Origin: an uncultured Planctomycetota bacterium | GTDB lineage: Bacteria; Planctomycetota; Phycisphaerae; Sedimentisphaerales; Anaerobacaceae | DNA: 5,204 nucleotides | Direction of reading: 5' to 3' | Assembly (NCBI GenBank): GCA_903927855.1 | Contig: CAIYOL010000342.1 | Coordinates: 1 to 5,204, forward strand | Part shown: in pieces, positions 1 to 5,204 of the stretch | Numbering within the stretch: position 1 is the stretch's first letter | How the letters are laid out: each line of letters starts with the position of its first letter | Notes under the pieces: model-generated | The model's input: only the letters and a program-made list of their open reading frames with translations | The model's database searches: none | Told to the model about the DNA's origin: nothing | Position numbers and translations under genes: made by a program

Positions 1-730
1 CGAGGCCCTTATACCAGCGCCAGTTGCGGAACTGGTGCATAGAATTGAAGCCATATTTTTCGAGCGTGGGCTGGTCGATAGCGTATTTTTGCGGCCAGCC
101 GAGGTCCGGTTGAGCCGAGCGATTCCATTGGCCGTTGACCGTGGTAATTCTGCCTAAGATACCGGCTTCTTTCAAAAGCTTGTCGTAGCAATGAAGGTAG
201 CGGGGATTACTGCGGCGCTGATGGCCGATTTGCAGAAGTTTGCCGGTTTGCCTGGCGGCCTGCACCATTTTGCGTGCGCCTTCGAGGGTGTTGGACATCT
301 CCTTTTCGCAATAGACATGCAGGCCTGCATTTAGAGCGGCGATAGTATGCTCGGCGTGCCGGAAATCCGGCGTGGCAATCAGCACGGCGTCGAGGTCTTT
401 CTCGGCAGCTAACATTTCGCGGTAGTCCAGATATGTGTTAGTCTCGTGGCGGTAGGCCTTCAGTCGGCGTGAGACTTTTTTCAGATTATACTCGGCCCAT
501 ATATCGCAGACCGCTTTGAAACGCACCCTTGGGATTTTAAGACAGGCATCGACTATGGTCTGTCCCTGCTCGCCGGCCCCGAGCAAGGCAACGTTTATAT
601 CATCAGGGTTGCCAACAGAGTTGGCCTGGGCGGAGACCAGCGGCGAGAATATCAATCCAGCCCCGATGGCGGTGGTAGAACGCAGGAAACTACGCCTGTT
701 TATTCCTTTTTTGATTTTCTGATTACTCAT
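1..730 (-). CDS. Tat-exported Gfo/Idh/MocA-family oxidoreductase, partial (C-terminus outside window)
   Basis: This gene reads from an ATG at 730 down to the window edge, giving 243 residues with no stop, so the C-terminal part is missing. Residues 11-17 read NRRSFLR, a twin-arginine motif, followed by a hydrophobic stretch (about 18-34) ending in an SAQA-like cleavage region, so the protein is probably exported folded with its cofactor. A Rossmann NAD(P)-binding domain follows, with the glycine motif GAGEQG at 51-56 and an acidic residue after the second strand (CDIW, about 75-78). The family's catalytic EKP motif appears as EKE (142-144): the lysine is kept and the proline is replaced. GHQRRSNPRY (169-178) marks the start of the substrate domain; the C-terminal catalytic histidine would lie beyond the window. 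Such enzymes oxidise or reduce sugars and polyols using NAD(P); the substrate here is unknown. The start is supported by an AGGA five bases upstream. It lies 71 bases after the ThuA-HEAT gene, probably in the same operon. Confidence 0.93.
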   Translation of the reverse strand, partial: MSNQKIKKGINRRSFLRSTTAIGAGLIFSPLVSAQANSVGNPDDINVALLGAGEQGQTIVDACLKIPRVRFKAVCDIWAEYNLKKVSRRLKAYRHETNTYLDYREMLAAEKDLDAVLIATPDFRHAEHTIAALNAGLHVYCEKEMSNTLEGARKMVQAARQTGKLLQIGHQRRSNPRYLHCYDKLLKEAGILGRITTVNGQWNRSAQPDLGWPQKYAIDQPTLEKYGFNSMHQFRNWRWYKGL

Positions 731-735
731 TGTGT

Positions 736-739
736 TCCT
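736..739 (-). promoter_or_regulatory. Shine-Dalgarno site for the downstream oxidoreductase
   Basis: On the minus strand AGGA is followed by a five-base spacer (ACACA) and the ATG at 730. It supports this ATG as the start, in agreement with the twin-arginine motif lying only about ten residues in, as is usual for Tat signals. Confidence 0.6.
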
Positions 740-801
740 ATCTATCTTATAAATTTACCTGTAGCAGAGCTAACAAACTGACAATTTTCTGTCTCCTGAA
801 A

Positions 802-3762
802 TTATTTAACCCCGACCTTCGGAAGAAGGGGGTTAATCTCGTTTATCAATTCCTGCGTCCGCTCCCGCAAGGAATTACTTTTTGTAGTTTCGAGCACCTT
901 TTCCAAGACGACTTTGGTTTCATAAGGATTGCTCTTAAGTGTGGACTCTGAGATTTTAACCACGGCTGCTCCTACTTCCTGCTGCAGGGCCTGGTCATCC
1001 AGATATGCAGCGGCCAGATTCAGTGATTCAATTCCTTTTACGTTCGCCAGAGCAGACAGAACCAATTTCTTTTCATTAGCATTTGTTGTCAGGTTCATTG
1101 CGTTGCTGCACATTTTTATAGTCTCTTTGACCGAGCGGTCACTGTCAAGCCCAATCAGTCGCACATAGCCTCGCAATGCCAGTACGCGGCGTGTTTCATT
1201 GTCGGAGGTCTGTGCTATTTTAAGAAGGTCGGCAGCCGGGGCGGTATTCGGCCAGTCGCTCAAGGCGCGAACGACTGCGGTCTGAACTTTGGCGTTGTTG
1301 TCCTTCAAAGATGTTCGCAGCACGCTGAGAGAATTGACATCCCCGATACTCCCGAGAGTTTCCAACAAAACACATCGGACATTAACATCTTTGACGGAGT
1401 CAATCACGTTCAGGACGGCGGTTGCGGGGTTTTCGCCAACAGATTTATGGGCTACGAAAGAGACCATTTTCCCAGCTTCTTTGAGCTCGGATTCACCTTT
1501 GGCATTAACCAGGATATCGACCAGTTTTGGCAGGTACGATGGTTCTGCCAAGCCTTTTAAGACTTTGATTGATTCCAGCCGAACATTACTATCCGGGTCG
1601 TTGGCAGTTTTCAGCACAGTTTGCAAGGCATCACGTATATTACGCTCGCCTATACTGCGAATCAGCTCGACTTTGACGTTGGGGTCGGCCTTTGAAATGT
1701 GCTCTACAATGGCCTGGTTAACACTGGGGCTATTCAAGCTATAGAGGCTTTCGCGGGCGGTGTTGCGTTCGATCCCATCTGCGACTGCTGCTGTCTGTGC
1801 CAGCAGAATGACGGTTGAAGAGTCTCCCATCGACGCCAACGCTTTCAAAGCTGCTATCCGAATTGCCTCATCTGCGGCTTTTGTAGCCGTGACAACCACA
1901 GGCAAAGCGGTAGGATCGCCGCGATCGGCCAGGGCTGACAACAGCTGCACCTGCCCCGCAACCGAAAGATTCGGCAGCACCGCAGCTATGGTCTGTGTAG
2001 CTTGCGTTCCAGGTATCTGTCTTACAAGACTCATTGCTACGGCCTGCATAGCTGGCTCGTTGCTTTTAAGGACATTGACGACGAGCTCGACTGCCTTTTC
2101 CGGCGTTGCGGCAACTATGCCTACCAGTGCGGCAGAACGAATTGTAGCCGGTTCGGCGGGGGTATATAATTCTTTGTAAATATCTGTTGCCGTTTTTTTA
2201 TCTCCTGATGCAGCAAGATTGCAGGCACAGGTTAGGTAGGCGTCGGCAAGGGCAGGATGCATTTCAGGCGATGCCTGTTTCAAAGCGCTGCTGAGTTGCG
2301 CAGCAGCGTTTAAATCAGCGATTTTGCCAATGGATGCTGCAGCAGCCTGCGCAACTTCTTTGTCAGTGTCAGTCAATAGCTTGCTCAGCAGCGTCACCGC
2401 AGCTTTGTCACGTCGGTCGCCAAGCGAGTTAATTATGCCGACTTTTGCTTTGCCGGTGGTTTTGTCCAAGGCATTCCGCATCGCTTCATCAACAGCAGAG
2501 CCGGGGATGCGCTCAAGCGCATAACGCGCCATATCCGAGGTTTCCGGCTGGGGCAGCATCGCAGCGAGGGTGGGCACGGTTTCTTCGGTACCAATAATAC
2601 TCAACTGTTTGCAGATGAACTGCTTGCTGGCCAAGGTAGCATCTGAGCGGAGGAACTCTAGGAATTGCTTCTGGAGTTGTGTGAGGAACTGGGGTGAATC
2701 GTACGATTGACGAATAATATCTGTCAGTTTAGTAAGATTTTCTCGGCTCTGGCCAAAACCGTAGGTTGCGATTTTCTTCAGCAGTTCGTCGACTTCCTGC
2801 AACTGCAGAGTTGCAGAGGCGGATGATGGCGGTATGGAGACTTTGCGTGTGCTAACTTCGGTTGCGGTTGGAAAATCATCTGGGATTTTCTGGGTGACAT
2901 TGCCGGTGGCCGCCCATTCGGTACCTCGCTGGAATGTTACGATGAAACCGATGCATTCGATAGCAGGTGCTGGAAGTTTTTCAACGTGGCCGAGGGTTGT
3001 GTGAAAGATTCTTCCTTTGCCGTAACTGACTGTAAATAAAACAGGCTCATGTTCTCCAGTGCCTCCTCCGACAAGTTCGGAGTATGCAGTCGCAAGGACA
3101 GTGAGGTTTTGAGCAGGGCCACGAAGCTTGCCGTAAAGTTCGTCTTCAGTATGCATCCACTTCTGTGGCAAATCTTTAGTGATTGGGTGGTCGCTACTGC
3201 GGTTTACAACCTGAAATGGATGAGCTGGTCCATGAGCACCGGCGGCGCCGGGTGAATTATCAAGAATGACCTTTCCGTCACGCCAGTGAACCATCGGGCC
3301 TGCTTTTTCATCTCGGCCGCCCCATCCTCCAAGGCCGGTTATTTCATTGTATTGCTTCCAATCTGGGAAAGAGTTATCTGCCGAATGGTAGACAACGACA
3401 CCGCCGCCGGACTTGACGTATTTAACAAAAGCTGCCTTTGTCTGCTCGGACCAGCCGGATCTGTTATACCCATCGTAGTCAAGGACTACAACATTGTAGT
3501 CGGCGAAATTAGGCTTGAAATTTTCTATTTCATTGTTGTCAGGCGGGCTTACGGCAATATCGACTTTGAACAGGCCCGTCTGTTGGAGCAACTGCTTCAA
3601 AATCGGGCTGCTGATTTCCCACTTATGCCACGGATTGCTTTGGCCGGTTACGATGAGCGCCTTCAGGTGCGCCACATCCGCTCCTGCGGAAGTATGCCTG
3701 ACCAGAACTAAACAGAAGACAATAAATAATGCGGCAGTTAAAACTTTAACGAACCGATTCAC
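802..3762 (-). CDS. Secreted ThuA-domain protein fused to a long HEAT-repeat array
   Basis: The 986-residue product begins with a Sec-type signal peptide (basic MNRFVK, hydrophobic core 7-22, likely cleavage after HTSA at 26). Residues about 33-280 form a ThuA domain, a class I glutamine-amidotransferase-like flavodoxin fold. Hallmarks are VVVYHSADNSF (122-132), the NEITGLGGWGGR segment (139-150), HTEDELY (204-210), HEPVLFTVSYGKGR (238-251), TLGH (256-259) and RGTEWAATG (279-287). The usual nucleophilic cysteine of amidotransferases is absent; the turn reads YHSAD, which is normal for ThuA. After a Ser/Pro/Thr-rich linker (about 297-320), residues 325-975 are alpha-helical HEAT-like repeats, clearest near 443-480, 608-650, 700-742 and 799-840. 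ThuA proteins act in disaccharide use with ThuB-type Gfo/Idh/MocA dehydrogenases, and here such enzymes flank it on both sides. The repeat array suggests a scaffold or protein-binding surface (inference). The start is GTG, backed by a good ribosome binding site. No cytochrome CXXCH or C-terminal anchor is seen. The substrate is unknown. Confidence 0.92.
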   Translation of the reverse strand: MNRFVKVLTAALFIVFCLVLVRHTSAGADVAHLKALIVTGQSNPWHKWEISSPILKQLLQQTGLFKVDIAVSPPDNNEIENFKPNFADYNVVVLDYDGYNRSGWSEQTKAAFVKYVKSGGGVVVYHSADNSFPDWKQYNEITGLGGWGGRDEKAGPMVHWRDGKVILDNSPGAAGAHGPAHPFQVVNRSSDHPITKDLPQKWMHTEDELYGKLRGPAQNLTVLATAYSELVGGGTGEHEPVLFTVSYGKGRIFHTTLGHVEKLPAPAIECIGFIVTFQRGTEWAATGNVTQKIPDDFPTATEVSTRKVSIPPSSASATLQLQEVDELLKKIATYGFGQSRENLTKLTDIIRQSYDSPQFLTQLQKQFLEFLRSDATLASKQFICKQLSIIGTEETVPTLAAMLPQPETSDMARYALERIPGSAVDEAMRNALDKTTGKAKVGIINSLGDRRDKAAVTLLSKLLTDTDKEVAQAAAASIGKIADLNAAAQLSSALKQASPEMHPALADAYLTCACNLAASGDKKTATDIYKELYTPAEPATIRSAALVGIVAATPEKAVELVVNVLKSNEPAMQAVAMSLVRQIPGTQATQTIAAVLPNLSVAGQVQLLSALADRGDPTALPVVVTATKAADEAIRIAALKALASMGDSSTVILLAQTAAVADGIERNTARESLYSLNSPSVNQAIVEHISKADPNVKVELIRSIGERNIRDALQTVLKTANDPDSNVRLESIKVLKGLAEPSYLPKLVDILVNAKGESELKEAGKMVSFVAHKSVGENPATAVLNVIDSVKDVNVRCVLLETLGSIGDVNSLSVLRTSLKDNNAKVQTAVVRALSDWPNTAPAADLLKIAQTSDNETRRVLALRGYVRLIGLDSDRSVKETIKMCSNAMNLTTNANEKKLVLSALANVKGIESLNLAAAYLDDQALQQEVGAAVVKISESTLKSNPYETKVVLEKVLETTKSNSLRERTQELINEINPLLPKVGVK
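806..836 (-). other. Hairpin overlapping the last codons of the ThuA-HEAT gene (possible weak terminator or mRNA 3' element)
   Basis: TTAACCC (806-812) pairs with GGGTTAA (830-836), and inside it CCTTC (816-820) pairs with GAAGG (825-829) around a GGAA loop (TTCC on the transcript). A three-base bulge (813-815) interrupts one side. The stem ends one base before the TAA stop (804-802). In the direction of transcription it is followed by ATAATTT and then CAGG, which is not a real T-tract, so full intrinsic termination is doubtful. It could slow exonucleases or reduce readthrough into the downstream oxidoreductase. Confidence 0.4.
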
Positions 3763-3768
3763 AATTTT

Positions 3769-3773
3769 TCCTT
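3769..3773 (-). promoter_or_regulatory. Shine-Dalgarno site fixing the GTG start of the ThuA-HEAT gene
   Basis: On the minus strand AAGGA sits six bases before the GTG at 3762, inside a very A-rich 61-base spacer. No ATG in the right frame lies close by that would leave the signal peptide intact, so this site decides in favour of the GTG start. The resulting N-terminus (MNRFVK then a hydrophobic core) is a well-formed Sec signal. Confidence 0.7.
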
Positions 3774-3823
3774 TTTCGATTTTTATAGTTTGTTATCTTC
3801 TTGTATGTATTCTCTTTGGTTTT

Positions 3824-5176
3824 TTACAAATGCCAGGGGCTTCGCATTGCGTAGCCCAACATACGCGTGGCGGTCGAATCGCCAATTATCTCTTCGGTAT
3901 CGGGATTAAAGCGTATTTTGCGTCCCAGTAGCATGGCGATTTGGCCAAGGTGGCCCGGCGTGCCTGAGCGGTGAGCAACCTCACATGGCACCACCGTCGT
4001 TCGGCGGCTCTTTACGCAATCCAGAAAATTGCGATGATGACCGGGCGAGCGAAAAAGGTGGATGTCACCTGGTTTAAATTTTTCCCTGAGCAGTTTAGCC
4101 GGGCTTGCATCTATGCGGTCACGGTTGACAAAGACCCAGCCATTTTCGCCGAGCCATTTTGTGCCTCTGCTAATGTCATCGTGTCCTCCGGCGATAATTA
4201 TAGTGACGCCATTGGCGTATTGAGCGGTCAGGCAATATTTTGTCGGGGCGTTCCATAAGCCGTCTTTGGGGAATTCGCCGTGTCCGGCGATTTCACAGGG
4301 GCCTGTACGGTCGAAGCCCAGACCCCAGTGGGCGATATCAAGGTAGTGATCAATCCAGTCCATCAGTTGGCCGCCGCCGTAGTCGAGATTCCATCGCCAG
4401 TTTTTGTGCACCCTCGCAGGACAGTAAGGCTCGTATGGAGCAGGCCCGAGCCAGAAGTCGTAGTCAATCTCCGGGGGCGGGGGACAAATCTGTTCCTGCC
4501 CTGCGGTACTATTATAATCAGTATGGCCGGAAGGCAGTCCAACCTCAACTCTGTGGACTTCACCGATTCGGCCGTTCAGCACAAGCTCGCAAGCAAAGCG
4601 AAAGATTGATTGAGAGCGATGCCAACTACCGGTCTGCCAGACTCTGCCGTAACGTTTCACCGCATCGCAAATCGCACGGCCTTCATTAAAGGTGTGCGAA
4701 AGCGGCTTTTCACTGTAAATATCTTTGCCTGTTCGCGCCGCTTCTATGGCAGGTATGGCGTGCCAGTGGTTGGGCAAGCTGAGCGATACCGCATCGATAT
4801 CGTTGCGCGCCAACAGAATGCGAAAATCGTTATACGCAGCACAGCCGGTGTTTCCATAGTACTGGTTGACAGTATCAACAGCATCTTGCAAATGATTTTT
4901 ATCTACATCACAGACGGCGATGACCCGGCAATCTTTCTCAGCGAGAAAAGAATAGAGATTTCTTGTACCCTGCCAGCCGACGCCGATGCAGCCCATAGTG
5001 ATTCGTTCGCTCGGCGCAATGGTGCCTGTGCGTCCGAGAGCCGATGAGGGAACGATGTATGGAAAGCTTATCACCCCTATAGCAGTGCTGGCAGCTTTTT
5101 TGAGAAACTGGCGGCGATTAACGCTTTTCTTCTGCGATTCAGGCGGCTCTGCTTGCAATTTTGGTTTCTTCTCCAT
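3824..5176 (-). CDS. Tat-exported Gfo/Idh/MocA-family oxidoreductase
   Basis: From the ATG at 5176 the product has 450 residues, a usual length for exported members of this family. NRRQFLKKA (20-28) is a twin-arginine motif, followed by a hydrophobic segment ending near SSALG (about 44-48). The N-terminal Rossmann domain has GVGWQG (65-70) and the acidic cofactor residue in VCDVD (about 88-92). The catalytic motif is the canonical EKP (156-158) in SEKPLSHT. The C-terminal alpha/beta domain carries YDFWLGPAP (about 239-247) and GGGQLMDWIDHYLD (267-280) with the expected histidine at 277; the protein ends RSPWHL, like relatives ending in (R)APW. It should catalyse NAD(P)-linked oxidation or reduction of a sugar-type substrate outside the cytoplasm; the substrate is unknown. 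An in-frame GTG at 5194 (six residues longer) is an alternative start, and the frame stays open to the window edge; I prefer the ATG because the GTG has no convincing ribosome binding site, but the ATG has only a weak GGGA. It is followed by the ThuA-HEAT gene after 61 bases. Confidence 0.93.
   Translation of the reverse strand: MEKKPKLQAEPPESQKKSVNRRQFLKKAASTAIGVISFPYIVPSSALGRTGTIAPSERITMGCIGVGWQGTRNLYSFLAEKDCRVIAVCDVDKNHLQDAVDTVNQYYGNTGCAAYNDFRILLARNDIDAVSLSLPNHWHAIPAIEAARTGKDIYSEKPLSHTFNEGRAICDAVKRYGRVWQTGSWHRSQSIFRFACELVLNGRIGEVHRVEVGLPSGHTDYNSTAGQEQICPPPPEIDYDFWLGPAPYEPYCPARVHKNWRWNLDYGGGQLMDWIDHYLDIAHWGLGFDRTGPCEIAGHGEFPKDGLWNAPTKYCLTAQYANGVTIIIAGGHDDISRGTKWLGENGWVFVNRDRIDASPAKLLREKFKPGDIHLFRSPGHHRNFLDCVKSRRTTVVPCEVAHRSGTPGHLGQIAMLLGRKIRFNPDTEEIIGDSTATRMLGYAMRSPWHL
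3837..3857 (-). other. Compact hairpin in the last codons of the upstream oxidoreductase
   Basis: Read on the minus strand, GGGCT pairs with AGCCC, then a single A-A mismatch, then CGC pairs with GCG around a three-base AAT loop. It lies ten bases before the TAA stop (3826-3824). It is followed by CTGGCATTTGTAAAAAACC, with no T-tract, so it is not an intrinsic terminator. It overlaps codons for GYAMRSP, part of the conserved C-terminal tail of the family, so the pairing may be partly accidental. Confidence 0.35.
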
Positions 5177-5204
5177 GTCATTTTTCCCAAACACCGCTTC
5201 AAAG

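Noticed and set aside
9..191. Short minus-strand frame inside the downstream oxidoreductase
   Set aside because: It overlaps the conserved oxidoreductase in another reading frame and has no recognisable features.
747..776. Possible promoter before the downstream oxidoreductase: TTGTTA, 18-base spacer, TTATAA on the minus strand
   Set aside because: The match is modest in an AT-rich gap, and the implied transcript start would leave almost nothing upstream of the ribosome binding site. It could be a weak internal promoter but I cannot support it.
1289..1744. Open plus-strand frame of about 150 codons opposite the HEAT region
   Set aside because: It lies antisense to a well-supported gene, is rich in Ser/Thr/Leu with no recognisable domain, and similar open frames occur all along the complement of this repetitive gene (for example 1760-2179).
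2220..2231. Cysteine pair (TCAC, residues 511-514) in the HEAT region as a possible haem or metal site
   Set aside because: The spacing is CXC without a following histidine, not the CXXCH of cytochrome c, and the residues lie in an ordinary helical repeat.
3763..3823. Terminator between the upstream oxidoreductase and the ThuA-HEAT gene
   Set aside because: The gap contains no inverted repeat and, on the transcript strand, runs of A rather than T.
4240..4689. Open plus-strand frame of about 149 codons opposite the upstream oxidoreductase
   Set aside because: The product is Arg/Ser-rich with no family features and is fully covered by the conserved oxidoreductase on the other strand, so it is a shadow frame. 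The same holds for 3286-3711, 3515-3931 and 4610-5047.
5177..5194. Six-residue N-terminal extension of the upstream oxidoreductase from a GTG at 5194
   Set aside because: There is no convincing ribosome binding site before the GTG and the added residues have no family feature; the ATG at 5176 still leaves a full-length Tat signal. It remains possible, and the frame is open to the window edge.

Overview
The window holds three consecutive genes, all on the minus strand, so transcription runs from high to low coordinates. The order is: a Tat-exported Gfo/Idh/MocA-family oxidoreductase (5176 to 3824, complete or nearly so at its 5' end), a large secreted protein joining a ThuA domain to a long HEAT-repeat array (3762 to 802, complete), and a second Tat-exported Gfo/Idh/MocA-family oxidoreductase (730 to 1, C-terminal part outside the window). 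The gaps are only 61 and 71 bases, and I see no convincing terminator with a T-tract or strong promoter between the genes, so one co-transcribed unit is the simplest reading. No stretch longer than about 75 bases lacks a gene, and I see no RNA genes, mobile elements, CRISPR arrays or long repeats.

The organism is most likely a member of the PVC group, probably Planctomycetota (a Phycisphaerae-like lineage is my best guess). The reasons are the pairing of twin-arginine Gfo/Idh/MocA oxidoreductases with ThuA-domain proteins, the ThuA-HEAT architecture, and the style of the exported oxidoreductases (N-terminal NRRxFL motif, WLGP and RAPW-like signatures). This is inference from family knowledge; base composition looks moderate (near 50% GC by eye) and does not decide it.

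Functionally, the module resembles the ThuA/ThuB pairing of rhizobial trehalose catabolism, where ThuB is a Gfo/Idh/MocA dehydrogenase that makes 3-keto sugars and ThuA is its partner. Here all three products carry export signals (two Tat, one Sec), so the chemistry would take place in the periplasm or an equivalent compartment. A carbohydrate oxidation/3-keto-sugar role is therefore plausible, but the substrate cannot be read from the sequence and no transporter, glycoside hydrolase or regulator lies inside the window.

The points most worth a second look are the ThuA-HEAT protein between two oxidoreductases of different subtypes, the EKP-to-EKE change in the downstream oxidoreductase, and compact hairpins just ahead of the stop codons of both upstream genes.
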